From: Ferribacterium limneticum
GTDB lineage: Bacteria > Pseudomonadota > Gammaproteobacteria > Burkholderiales > Rhodocyclaceae
Length of the DNA: 64,000 nucleotides
Direction of reading: 5' to 3'
Assembly: GCF_020510565.1 (NCBI RefSeq)
Contig: NZ_CP075189.1
Location: 3,710,501 to 3,774,500 of the forward strand
Shown here: one piece after another, positions 21,457-29,666 of the stretch
Position numbering within the stretch: position 1 is the stretch's first letter
How the letters are laid out: the number at the start of each line of letters is the position of its first letter
Position numbers and translations under genes: made by a program
The notes under the pieces: generated by a model
Told to the model about the DNA's origin: nothing
Databases searched by the model: none
Seen by the model: the letters and a program-made list of their open reading frames with translations, nothing else

Positions 21457-22655
21457 CCCAGGGCTTCGACCGCGAGTGGCGGCTCGACGAACTGCTTGAC
21501 GCAGCCAGCCACGAAAGGCTCGGCGCGGCACTCAGCGAATTACTCGGCGGCGATTTCGCCATGATCGACAATGCCGGGAAAACCCTCTGGGGACAGCCCT
21601 CGCCCGAGGCTCGCCGCGAACCGTTGATCCTCGAACTCGAACCGGTCGGCTACCTGCTGAGCCGTACAGCGTCGGCTGCGGCCCTGAGCGCCGCGCGCAA
21701 TCTCATGTTGGTGCTGCTGCGGGCCCAGGTGCGCTTCAAGATGGCATCGACACTGCACCTTGAATCGGTCGCCGAAGACTTCGAGTCGCTCAAGCGCGAA
21801 CACGCCCGCCTGAGCGAATCCGAAGCCCGTTACAAGGCGCTGTCGGCCGAACTCGAAGCCCGCGTCAAAAAGCAGGTCGGCGAACTGGAAGAGCGCCAGC
21901 AAATGCTCTACGAGGCCGAAAAACTCGCCTCTGTCGGTCAACTGGCTGCCGGCATGGCGCACGAGATCAACAACCCGCTCGGTTTCGTGCGCAGCAATCT
22001 GTCCACCTTCGAGAAGTACGTCGGCAAATTTGCCGAACTGAAATCACATCCGGGTTCAGCTGCGGAAAGCTGGCAGGCGCTCGACCTCGACTTCATACTC
22101 GAAGACAGCATCGATCTGCTCCACGACAGCGCCAAGGGCATGGAGCGCATCGCCCGCATCGTCGCCGATTTGAAGGCATTTTCGAATGTCGACCGGGCCA
22201 GCGAAGAATACGCGGACCTCAACAACTGCCTGCACGAGGCAGCCAAGATGGTCGAAACGCAGATGCCGGCCGGCATCAATTTCCGTTTCGATCTGCTCCC
22301 CCTGCCCAGCTTCGTTTGCCTGCCGGGGCATATCAACCAGCTCTTTTTCAACGTCATCCGCAATGCCGTGCTGGCGATCAAGGATGCCGGCCGGCCCGGC
22401 GAGGTCAAGATATCCTCCGAAGCGGACGACGAGGGCATCGTCGTCCGCATCCACGACACCGGTGTCGGCATGACCAAGGAACAAATGGAGCATGCCTTCG
22501 AGCCGTTCTATACGACCCGCCCGGTCGGCTCCGGCGTTGGCCTCGGACTGGCGACAGCGCGCAATGTCATCCACGCCCACAGTGGCCGCATCAGTCTCGA
22601 CAGCCAGCCCGATGTCGGCACCACCGTCACCATGTTCTTTCCAACGCCGTCATGA
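21453..22655 (+). CDS. Cytoplasmic histidine kinase
   Basis: 400 residues, no membrane segment. The N-terminal ~100 residues resemble a small sensor fold without a clear family. A coiled coil (~100-160) leads into the kinase core, with H-box GQLAAGMAHEINNPLGFVRS (His near residue 170) and HATPase motifs NAVLAIKDAG (N box), DTGVGM, EPFYTTRPVGSGVGLGLATA. It starts with a GTG inside the GTPase stop and overlaps the next gene by 4 bp. It is a candidate kinase for the receiver of the following REC-ATPase. Confidence 0.92.
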   Translation: MTQGFDREWRLDELLDAASHERLGAALSELLGGDFAMIDNAGKTLWGQPSPEARREPLILELEPVGYLLSRTASAAALSAARNLMLVLLRAQVRFKMASTLHLESVAEDFESLKREHARLSESEARYKALSAELEARVKKQVGELEERQQMLYEAEKLASVGQLAAGMAHEINNPLGFVRSNLSTFEKYVGKFAELKSHPGSAAESWQALDLDFILEDSIDLLHDSAKGMERIARIVADLKAFSNVDRASEEYADLNNCLHEAAKMVETQMPAGINFRFDLLPLPSFVCLPGHINQLFFNVIRNAVLAIKDAGRPGEVKISSEADDEGIVVRIHDTGVGMTKEQMEHAFEPFYTTRPVGSGVGLGLATARNVIHAHSGRISLDSQPDVGTTVTMFFPTPS

Positions 22656-24892
22656 CCGATTATTCCTCACTATTCACCGGCAAGACCCCGGCACCGCAGG
22701 CGCCGGCAACGCACCTCACACCACCGCGCTACCGCCTGCTCTTCGTCGACGACGAACCGGGCATCGTCAAGGCGCTCAGCCGCGTTTTTCGCCAGGAAAA
22801 CTACGAGGTCATCACCGCCTGGAGCGCCAAGGAAGGACTGGAAAAATTCGCCACCGGGCCCATCCATCTGGTCATCAGCGATTTCATGATGCCCGGCATG
22901 AACGGCGCGCAGTTCCTGCAGGAGGTCAAGAAACGCTCGCCGGAAACCATCCGCATCATGCTCACCGGCCATGCCAACACCGATGCGGTCATGGGCGCCA
23001 TCAACGAAGGCGCCGTTTACAAGTTCATTCTCAAGCCCTGGAACGACGACGATCTGCGCATCACGGTGGCCCTGGCCCTCGAACAGTTCGACCTGATCAG
23101 CCGGAACAAGAGCCTGCGCGCTGAAAACGAACAGAAGGCGAAGGAAATTTCTGCCCTCTCCCGACTCGCCGCCACCCACCGCAGCCGGCTCGGCATCATG
23201 CTGCACAAGAAGAACCTGCTCACCGATGCCCAGTTGCAGGAACTGACCCTGCAGCAGGAACGGCGCAAGGAGCCGCTGATCACCTTACTGCTCGAGAACG
23301 ACTGGGTGTCCGAACGACGCATCCGCGAGCTGCTCAAGACCGACATGATGATCGAGGAAGTCCAGCTGCCAGAGTTCCAGGTCGATGCCGCGCTGACCGA
23401 TCTGATCCCGCGCAGCTTCTGCCTGCGTCAGGGGGTCGTGCCGCTCAAGCTCGACGGCCGCCGCCTGTTGCTGGCCATGGCCGACCCGCTCGACGAGGGG
23501 CTGATCGACGAAGTCCGCTTCACGGCCGGGCTCGACATCAATGCGGTTACAGCCGATATCGCGGCCATTCGCAAGAAGGTCGATGAAATCTACGGCGGCG
23601 GCGAGGTCGACTTCAAGGAACTGGAAACGCTGGTCAGTTCGCCGGATCCCTACGAAGGGATCGAGATCGTCATCGAGGATGACGAGGTCGCCAAGCTCGA
23701 AGACCTCTTGCGCGACACCGAGGCCCCGCCGGCCATCCGGCTGGCCAATGCGATCATCGTCGAGGCGATCCGCCTTGGCGCCTCCGATATCCACATTCAG
23801 CCGCGCACCAAGAGCGTCGTCGTGCGTTACCGGATCGACGGCGTGCTCGCCGACAAGATCCATATCCCGCATCACCTGCATCAATCGCTCGTCTCGCGTC
23901 TGAAAATCATGTCGGAACTCGACATTTCCGAACGGCGCCGCCCGCAGGATGGTCGCATCACCGTCAAAACGCCGATGCGCATGGTCGATTTGCGGATTTC
24001 GACGCTGCCGACGATCAATGGCGAAAAAATCGTCATGCGCATCCTCGACCGCAACTCGACAGTCCACAGCATCGAGAAACTTGGCTTTTCGAGCAGCGAC
24101 CTGCGTCGCGTCACCGACATGGTGGCCAAGCCGCAAGGCATCATCCTGGCCACCGGCCCGACCGGCAGCGGCAAGACGACGACCCTCTACTCGTTGCTCC
24201 AGCACGATGCGACGCCCGACAAGAACTACGTCACCATCGAAGACCCGGTCGAGTACTACCTCGACATGGCCGGCCAGGTGCTGATTCGCGAAAAGATCGG
24301 GCTGACCTTCCCGGCCGTCCTGCGCGCCCTGCTCCGCCAGGACCCCGACGTCATCCTGCTCGGTGAAATCCGCGACTTCGACACCGCCGAAGTCGCTTTT
24401 CACGCGGCGCTGACCGGGCACCTGGTCTATTCCACCCTGCACACCAACTCGGCCGTCGCCACCATTGCCCGGCTGTTCGACCTCGGCCTCAAACCCTATG
24501 TCGTCGCCACCGCCCTCGAAGGCATCATCGCCCAGCGCCTGGTGCGCAGCGTTTGTCCGGACTGCAGCCAGCCGGCGGCGCCGGACCCGGCCGTCATCTC
24601 GCGCCTGGGCAGCACCTTTGCCGAGGTCAGCGAAATCCGCCGCGGCCAGGGCTGCACTACCTGCCACGGCAGCGGCTACAAGGGCCGCCTCGGCATTTAC
24701 GAAATTCTGACCCTCGACGACCAGTTACGTGACTGCATAGGCAGCGGCGCCAGCGTTCTCGAAATCAGCCGTCAGGCCCGGCAAAGGGGTCTGCGCAGCA
24801 TCATCCATCACGCCGTCGAGCGTGTACAGGCTGGCGCCACCACCCCGGAAGAAATTCTTCGGGTACTCGGCCCGGTGACAGGAGAAGATTGA
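22652..24892 (+). CDS. Receiver domain fused to PilB/GspE-type secretion ATPase
   Basis: 746 residues. A receiver (~27-145, Asp in HLVISDFMMPGMNG, Lys in KFILKPWNDDD) is followed by a GspE N-terminal (MshEN-like) region (~175-330) and a complete type II secretion/type IV pilus assembly ATPase. Walker A is GPTGSGKTTTLYSLL; the Asp and His boxes lie around EIRDFDTAEVAFHAALTGH; Walker B is VILLGEIRD. The zinc-finger cysteines are in CPDC and CTTC, followed by GYKGRLGIYEIL. The family normally powers pilus or pseudopilus assembly. Here a phosphorylatable receiver is built in, suggesting direct two-component control of the motor. No pilin or platform genes are adjacent. Confidence 0.92.
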   Translation: MTDYSSLFTGKTPAPQAPATHLTPPRYRLLFVDDEPGIVKALSRVFRQENYEVITAWSAKEGLEKFATGPIHLVISDFMMPGMNGAQFLQEVKKRSPETIRIMLTGHANTDAVMGAINEGAVYKFILKPWNDDDLRITVALALEQFDLISRNKSLRAENEQKAKEISALSRLAATHRSRLGIMLHKKNLLTDAQLQELTLQQERRKEPLITLLLENDWVSERRIRELLKTDMMIEEVQLPEFQVDAALTDLIPRSFCLRQGVVPLKLDGRRLLLAMADPLDEGLIDEVRFTAGLDINAVTADIAAIRKKVDEIYGGGEVDFKELETLVSSPDPYEGIEIVIEDDEVAKLEDLLRDTEAPPAIRLANAIIVEAIRLGASDIHIQPRTKSVVVRYRIDGVLADKIHIPHHLHQSLVSRLKIMSELDISERRRPQDGRITVKTPMRMVDLRISTLPTINGEKIVMRILDRNSTVHSIEKLGFSSSDLRRVTDMVAKPQGIILATGPTGSGKTTTLYSLLQHDATPDKNYVTIEDPVEYYLDMAGQVLIREKIGLTFPAVLRALLRQDPDVILLGEIRDFDTAEVAFHAALTGHLVYSTLHTNSAVATIARLFDLGLKPYVVATALEGIIAQRLVRSVCPDCSQPAAPDPAVISRLGSTFAEVSEIRRGQGCTTCHGSGYKGRLGIYEILTLDDQLRDCIGSGASVLEISRQARQRGLRSIIHHAVERVQAGATTPEEILRVLGPVTGED

Positions 24893-24894
24893 GC

Positions 24895-26925
24895 ATGGAT
24901 ATTTTTGTCTGGAATGACAGCTTCGTTACCGGGGAGCCGGTGGTCGATACCGAGCATCAAGGCCTGGTCAGCCTGATCAACTGGATCATCGAACACCAAT
25001 CCACGTCCACCCCGCCGGAAGAAATCGACAAGGTGCTGGTGCAACTCATCGAGTATGCGGTAACCCATTTCCAGCATGAAGATGAGCTGATGGTCAGTAC
25101 CGGCTGCGACCCGCGCTTTACCGAAATCCACCGCAAAGTGCATGCCGATTTCGGCCAGCAGGTGGTCAAGATGCGCGACATGCAGAGTGGCGATCTGGAA
25201 TTCCTTTTACGTTTCCTGAGTAGTTGGCTGGCCCATCACATCCTCGGCATGGACCAGTCGATGGCCCGCCAGATCCGGAAAATCCGGGCCGGGATGGCGC
25301 CGGAACAGGCTTTCGAAGAAGAAAAAAGCATGGTCGCCGACCCGGCGACGACCAGCCTGCTCAACGGCATGAATGCGATGTTCCGGATGATCGCCGCACG
25401 CAATGATGAACTGGAAAAGGCCAACACGACCCTGGAAGCCCAGGTTGTGGCGCGCACCCAGGCCCTGACACAGACCAACGAGCAACTGGTGGTCGAGCAG
25501 GGGCGTCTCAAGCTGGCCATGCAACAGGTCGAATTGACCCAGAAAAAACTGCTCGAATCGGAACACAAGCGCGCCGAGGCGAGCAAGCGCAACATGCAGC
25601 AGTTGCTTGCCCAGATTATCGATGGCGACCCGGTGCCGACCTTCGTCATTGACGCCAGGCATCAAATCACCCACTGGAACCAGGCCTGCGCCATGATCAG
25701 CGGGCTGCCGGCAGCCGACATGGTCGGCACAATGGAGCAATGGAAGGCTTTTTATCCGGAAAGCCGCCCGGTCATGGCCGACCTGATCGTCGACGGCAGT
25801 CTTGAGGACAAGTTCGACACTTATTATCACGGCCATTTTCGCCGCTCGCCCAACATCGCTGGCGCCTTCGAGGGCGAAGCCTTGTTCCCCCACATGGGCG
25901 ATAACGGGCGCTGGCTGTTCTTCACCGCGGCGCCACTGTGCGATGCCGACGGGCAACGCATCGGCGCCATTGAAACCCTGCAGGATGTGACCGAGCGCCA
26001 CCGCGCCGAGGACGACCTGCGGCAGTACCAGAATCATCTGGAAGAAATCGTCGCCGAGCGCACCTCGCAGCTCGGCGAGGCCAATATCAAGTTGGAAAAC
26101 GACCGCAAGGAACTGGAGCTGCTGCTGACCAAGGTCGAAGAAGCACAACAGCAATTGCTGCAATCCGAAAAAATGGCCGCCATCGGCCAACTCGCGGCAG
26201 GCGTCGCGCACGAGATCAACAATCCGGTCGGCTTCGTCAATTCCAACCTGGGCACCCTGAAGACCTACGTTTCCCTGTTGCTCAACGTCATCAGCGCCTA
26301 CGAAAGCGGAGCACCCGACGATATTTCAGCGGCTCGCCAGAAAGCGGATCTCGACTTTCTGCGCGAAGACCTGCCGTCATTGGTTGCCGAATCGCAGGAG
26401 GGCCTGAGCCGGGTCACCAAGATCGTGCAGGATCTCAAGGACTTTTCCCACGTCGACCAGGCCGGACACCAGCAAGCCGACCTCAATGCCGCGATTGAAA
26501 GCACCCTCAACGTCGTCTGGAACGAGCTCAAATACAAGGCTGAAATCGTCCGCGAGCTGGGGGACATTCCACCGGTCGAATGCGTCCCCGCCCAGATCAA
26601 TCAGGTATTCATGAACCTGCTGGTCAATGCCGCTCAGGCCATTGAGCAACAAGGCAAGATTTTCGTCCGCTCGGGAACCGGGAACAAGCAAGTGTGGTTC
26701 GAGATCGAGGACACCGGACAGGGCATGAGCGAAGAAGTGCGGAACCGCATTTTCGAGCCTTTCTTCACCACCAAACCCGTAGGCAAAGGGACCGGGCTGG
26801 GCTTGTCGATTTCCTACGACATCATCGTCAAAAAGCACGGCGGTAGCCTGGATGTACGCAGCACCCCCGGCCAGGGAACGTGCTTCCGAATCAGCCTGCC
26901 CCTTGAAGGCAAGGCGCCATCCTGA
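24895..26925 (+). CDS. Hemerythrin-PAS histidine kinase
   Basis: About 676 residues. The bacteriohemerythrin domain (~5-135) keeps the di-iron ligands: DTEHQGL, HFQHEDEL, HRKVHADF and HHILGMD. It should bind oxygen. A coiled coil, a PAS domain (~235-365), another coiled coil and the kinase core follow, with GQLAAGVAHEINNPVGF (His near residue 435), DTGQGM and GTGLGLSISYDI. It would report oxygen or redox state to the operon. The ATG at 24895 is preferred over TTG at 24889 because GGAG is then 10 bp upstream. It is the last gene of the operon, and the integrated element lies just downstream. Confidence 0.92.
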   Translation: MDIFVWNDSFVTGEPVVDTEHQGLVSLINWIIEHQSTSTPPEEIDKVLVQLIEYAVTHFQHEDELMVSTGCDPRFTEIHRKVHADFGQQVVKMRDMQSGDLEFLLRFLSSWLAHHILGMDQSMARQIRKIRAGMAPEQAFEEEKSMVADPATTSLLNGMNAMFRMIAARNDELEKANTTLEAQVVARTQALTQTNEQLVVEQGRLKLAMQQVELTQKKLLESEHKRAEASKRNMQQLLAQIIDGDPVPTFVIDARHQITHWNQACAMISGLPAADMVGTMEQWKAFYPESRPVMADLIVDGSLEDKFDTYYHGHFRRSPNIAGAFEGEALFPHMGDNGRWLFFTAAPLCDADGQRIGAIETLQDVTERHRAEDDLRQYQNHLEEIVAERTSQLGEANIKLENDRKELELLLTKVEEAQQQLLQSEKMAAIGQLAAGVAHEINNPVGFVNSNLGTLKTYVSLLLNVISAYESGAPDDISAARQKADLDFLREDLPSLVAESQEGLSRVTKIVQDLKDFSHVDQAGHQQADLNAAIESTLNVVWNELKYKAEIVRELGDIPPVECVPAQINQVFMNLLVNAAQAIEQQGKIFVRSGTGNKQVWFEIEDTGQGMSEEVRNRIFEPFFTTKPVGKGTGLGLSISYDIIVKKHGGSLDVRSTPGQGTCFRISLPLEGKAPS

Positions 26926-26952
26926 TTTCCGTACGAGGATCAGTCCGACATG

Positions 26953-26975
26953 AAAAAGGCCACTCGAAAGTGGCC
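26953..26975 (-). terminator. Stranded tRNA-Arg terminator
   Basis: A perfect hairpin GGCCACT/AGTGGCC with a CGAA loop; on the minus strand it is followed by TTTTT. It lies just beyond the displaced tRNA 3' fragment (attL). It was presumably the terminator of tRNA-Arg before the element inserted. Confidence 0.75.
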
Positions 26976-26985
26976 TGAATCATTG

Positions 26986-27038
26986 AATATTGGTGCGCCC
27001 GACTGAATTCGAATCAGTGACCCCTGCCTTCGGAGGGC
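26986..27038. repeat. attL: 53-bp direct repeat, displaced tRNA-Arg 3' end
   Basis: Identical over 53 bp to 40935-40987. It carries the tRNA-Arg 3' half, including the T arm and encoded CCA (on the minus strand), but not the 5' half. It is therefore the fragment displaced when the element inserted. Confidence 0.95.
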
Positions 27039-27134
27039 GGGATTTAGTGTTTTTCTAGGTATCACGAGATACAACTAATCGTTGTAAATCAAACATTTGA
27101 TAACTATTGAAGTATTATATTGTTCAGGGTAGAC

Positions 27135-27155
27135 TTTCCGTACAGATTCCGTACG
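27135..27155. repeat. Sub-terminal 21-bp repeat, left copy
   Basis: A 21-bp sequence containing TTCCGTAC twice, separated by three bases (AGA). It recurs identically and in the same orientation at 40840-40860, just inside the other end. It lies 12-32 bp before the integrase ATG and 97 bp inside attL. It is probably an arm-type site for integrase or an excisionase, or an operator for int. Confidence 0.7.
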
Positions 27156-27166
27156 GAAAAAACACC

Positions 27167-28306
27167 ATGGCAAACACTATCGACAGCAAGAACAAGCGCG
27201 ACCGACTCGCCCCCAGGCGCGAACCGTATTGGGAATTGCTCAAGAAGGGTGCCGCGATTGGTTATCGCCGGCTTGAAAGCGATGGCGAAGGAACTTGGAT
27301 TGCCCGTTGGCGTGACGACGAGGGAAAACAGAAATACCGGGCGCTAGGCAACTTCAAGGAATTCGACGACGCCGCCAAGGCTGCACGCGCTTGGGTGACT
27401 GCCTGCGAGCAGGGTGCATCCCCCAAAGTGACGACAGTCAAAGAGGTTTGCGAAACCTATGTCGACGCCCTGAAGGCCGAAGGTCGGACAAGCACCGCCA
27501 AGGATGCAGAAGGCCGATTTAGCCGACTGGTCTACGAGGCCACAGTCGGCAAGCTGGCAATCGACAAGCTCAAAACCTCGAACGTTCAAAAATGGATGAA
27601 TGAGCAGATTGATGATGACGACGAAGCAGACGAGGAAGACATTCGGCGATCCAAGGACACCGCAAACCGTAACCTAGCCACTTTCAAGGCCGCGCTAAAT
27701 CTCGCCATGAACAATCGCCTAGTTGCCACCGATGCCGGATGGAAAACTGTTAAGGCCTTCCCGAAAGTTGGTGCTCGCAGGAAAGATGCTTTCCTTGGCA
27801 TGGAACAGCGCACCGCACTTCTGAAAGCCAGCCCAGACGACTTGAAACTGTTGGTCAAGGCGATGCTGCTCACTGGCGCTCGCCCCGGCGAACTGGCAAC
27901 GCTAAACGCATCCGACTTTGACAGGCGCCTTGGATGCCTGACACTCAAAGGCAAGACAGGCTCGCGCACCGTAGCCATATCGACAGCCGCCGCTGCTTTC
28001 TTCGCTGAAGTCGGTAAGGACAAAATTGGAGCCGCCCCCATGCTTGCGACCTCATACGGTCAACGCTGGAACAAAGATAGCTGGAAGAAGATTTTCAAGG
28101 AGTCCGTCGACGCCGCAAAGCTACCGAGCGCCGTTGTCATGTACAGCCTTCGCCACACGGCAATCAGCGAAATGATCCTAGCAGGGATGGATTCATTCAT
28201 CGTTGCCAAGTTGGCCGGGACATCCGTTGCCATGATCGAAGCGAACTATGGACACCTCAAGCATTCCGTTGTGACCGCGAAACTCGACGCGGTTGCAATG
28301 CTGTAG
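27167..28306 (+). CDS. int: Tyrosine recombinase/integrase
   Basis: 379 residues. An N-terminal DUF4102/SAM-like arm-binding region (WIARWRDDEGKQKYRALGNF) is followed by a core-binding domain and a catalytic domain. Catalytic residues: Arg in LLTGARPGELATL, the box YSLRHTAISEMI (Tyr where many members have His), and the nucleophile Tyr in IEANYGHLKH near the C-terminus. It should integrate and excise the element at tRNA-Arg. The ATG at 27167 is chosen; an upstream ATG at 27107 would put the 21-bp sub-terminal repeat inside the coding region. It is transcribed away from attL. Confidence 0.93.
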   Translation: MANTIDSKNKRDRLAPRREPYWELLKKGAAIGYRRLESDGEGTWIARWRDDEGKQKYRALGNFKEFDDAAKAARAWVTACEQGASPKVTTVKEVCETYVDALKAEGRTSTAKDAEGRFSRLVYEATVGKLAIDKLKTSNVQKWMNEQIDDDDEADEEDIRRSKDTANRNLATFKAALNLAMNNRLVATDAGWKTVKAFPKVGARRKDAFLGMEQRTALLKASPDDLKLLVKAMLLTGARPGELATLNASDFDRRLGCLTLKGKTGSRTVAISTAAAAFFAEVGKDKIGAAPMLATSYGQRWNKDSWKKIFKESVDAAKLPSAVVMYSLRHTAISEMILAGMDSFIVAKLAGTSVAMIEANYGHLKHSVVTAKLDAVAML

Positions 28307-28403
28307 GGCACTACCGATGCCTGACGGACTCAGGCAATGCGGGAAGCCCTAGTGAACCAACACCGAGGCAACCCTAACCACAACATCACAGGGAGTTTTT
28401 GAA

Positions 28404-28625
28404 ATGGCTACACACGAGTCTACCAACCTTTCCGACCTAGCTACGCGAGTACAGCAAATCGCTGCACAGATGGCCGGGTTTAAGCCGACTTTGGACAATC
28501 AGCAAGAACACGTCGACAAAGCCGTTGGTGACTCGCTTGCCATGCTTGCGGGAATGGCTGAATACGTCGGGGCAGAGCTAGGGATGATTGGCGAACGCCT
28601 AACCACGATCACGCGAGAACAGTAG
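28404..28625 (+). CDS. Hypothetical 73-residue element protein
   Basis: An excellent ribosome binding site (AGGGAG) lies 8 bp before the ATG, and a terminator follows. The protein is soluble, acidic and helical (LATRVQQIAAQMAG, then DKAVGDSLAMLAGMAEYVGAELGMIGER). I recognise no family. Its position between int and alpA is where satellites often carry excisionase or regulatory genes, but it lacks an obvious helix-turn-helix. Confidence 0.7.
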   Translation: MATHESTNLSDLATRVQQIAAQMAGFKPTLDNQQEHVDKAVGDSLAMLAGMAEYVGAELGMIGERLTTITREQ

Positions 28626-28651
28626 GACCAGACACCCCGCCCCCATTTTTG

Positions 28652-28688
28652 GGCTGCCTGTCGTTGAAAAATGACCGGCAGCCTTTTT
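28652..28688 (+). terminator. Rho-independent terminator
   Basis: Arms GGCTGCC and GGCAGCC, extended by GTC/GAC after a mismatch, followed by TTTTT. It separates int and the 73-residue ORF from the replication genes. Confidence 0.85.
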
Positions 28689-28736
28689 AATTTGTAACAG
28701 TGTGTAACCAAAAATAGGCATTTTCGCTTATTAAAA

Positions 28737-28796
28737 GTTGTCGAAAATTGTTTATGGTTGCCGATAGTTTGTTTGGGTTGTAGATAGTTGTTTAGT
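28737..28796. repeat. Three tandem imperfect 20-bp repeats upstream of alpA
   Basis: Units start at 28737, 28757 and 28777. Each begins GTTG, continues with a form of GA(T/A)AGTT, and ends TTTAG or TTTGG. They lie in an A/T-rich gap just upstream of the alpA promoter. The 20-bp period (two helical turns) suggests cooperative protein binding, either as an operator or as iterons for replication. Confidence 0.6.
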
Positions 28797-28797
28797 G

Positions 28798-28827
28798 TTT
28801 AAATTCAACAACTTGACCTTGTATAAT
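28798..28827 (+). promoter_or_regulatory. Candidate promoter of alpA-primase operon
   Basis: A perfect -10 hexamer TATAAT lies at 28822-28827, 52 bp before the alpA ATG. The -35 is poor (TTTAAA at 18-bp spacing), as expected for an activated or repressed promoter. The three 20-bp repeats end directly upstream. Confidence 0.45.
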
Positions 28828-28878
28828 AGGGTCTATTAAATGCGTCTCTGTAGTCATAACCCACTAGGAGTTACAGAG

Positions 28879-29118
28879 ATGCCTGCTAGAAATAAACCAG
28901 CCTCCCCGGCTGTCGCGAATTACACACTCCCCGCTGAAGGTTTCGTCAGAGCGAACAACGTTTTGAAGGTCATACCTTCTTCACGTGCTGCATTCCTTGA
29001 AGATGTAAAAGCAGGGCGTTTTCCTCAACCCGTTCGCCTCGGGGCGCGTCGCGTTGCGTGGCGAGTAGAGGATATCAGGGCGTATATCGCCAACCCTGCA
29101 GCCTTCAATGGCCTGTGA
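28879..29118 (+). CDS. AlpA-family DNA-binding regulator
   Basis: 79 residues. The MerR/AlpA-type winged helix is visible: EGFVRANNVLKVIPSSRAAF, KAGRFPQPVRLGARRVAWRV, EDIRAYIA, the typical family pattern. In P4-like and Gram-negative PICI satellites AlpA proteins switch on the satellite after helper infection and influence excision. AGGAG stands 10 bp before the ATG at 28879; an earlier in-frame ATG at 28840 lacks one. It follows the promoter and tandem repeats and precedes the replication genes. Confidence 0.85.
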   Translation: MPARNKPASPAVANYTLPAEGFVRANNVLKVIPSSRAAFLEDVKAGRFPQPVRLGARRVAWRVEDIRAYIANPAAFNGL

Positions 29119-29132
29119 GGGAGCACCCCCAA

Positions 29133-29666
29133 ATGAGATGCAATAGAAAAAGGGCCAATCCGACAATTGGCCCCTCCCCCTCATGTGTACTAACCGGCGA
29201 AACGAACGATATTTCCAATCGTTATATCGAGTCAACAAATTTCCCAATAGCAGCATATCGAATTCATCGTAAAAACCTTGAGTATTACTACGTGCTGACT
29301 CTCGCCACATTGGCAGTAGAGGGGTTCACAGATGACTTGCCCGAGGTTCTAGCCGAGTACCCAGGCGCACCGACAGTCACAAAGCAGACCATTGACCAAC
29401 TGTGCGAAAGGATCAAAAGGGCAATCGTTGAAATGGTAAGCGGCCCCCTTGCCGATGTTCAAGTTAGTTTCCCAACGATGCGGGGTATCACTAGTTACGG
29501 CCTGCACCGTGGACCACTCGCCGCAGACAATGCGACGGAATCAATCCTCACAATCCATGTGAACCACAAAGGGAAGCTGACCGAAATCTATAGTCGACCA
29601 ACGGCTGTCGACATGGCGGTGAAAGGTGCAGTGTTTTACGGTCAAGGAGGAAACCATGCCAACTGA
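29133..29666 (+). CDS. Hypothetical 177-residue element protein
   Basis: Starts 14 bp after alpA behind GAGGGAG and ends inside the primase-helicase gene (11-bp overlap), so it is translationally coupled. The protein looks soluble and mixed alpha/beta: LEYYYVLTLATLAVEGFTDDLPEVLAEYPG, and a C-terminal strand-rich part (ILTIHVNHKGKLTEIYSR). I recognise no family. A perfect hairpin (GGGCCAAT/ATTGGCCC) lies inside its first codons at 29153-29174 and could modulate translation. Position suggests a replication or regulatory accessory role. Confidence 0.65.
   Translation: MRCNRKRANPTIGPSPSCVLTGETNDISNRYIESTNFPIAAYRIHRKNLEYYYVLTLATLAVEGFTDDLPEVLAEYPGAPTVTKQTIDQLCERIKRAIVEMVSGPLADVQVSFPTMRGITSYGLHRGPLAADNATESILTIHVNHKGKLTEIYSRPTAVDMAVKGAVFYGQGGNHAN

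Noticed and set aside
28737..28796. CRISPR-like array.
   Set aside because: The 20-bp units are directly adjacent without spacers and imperfect; no cas gene is present in the window.
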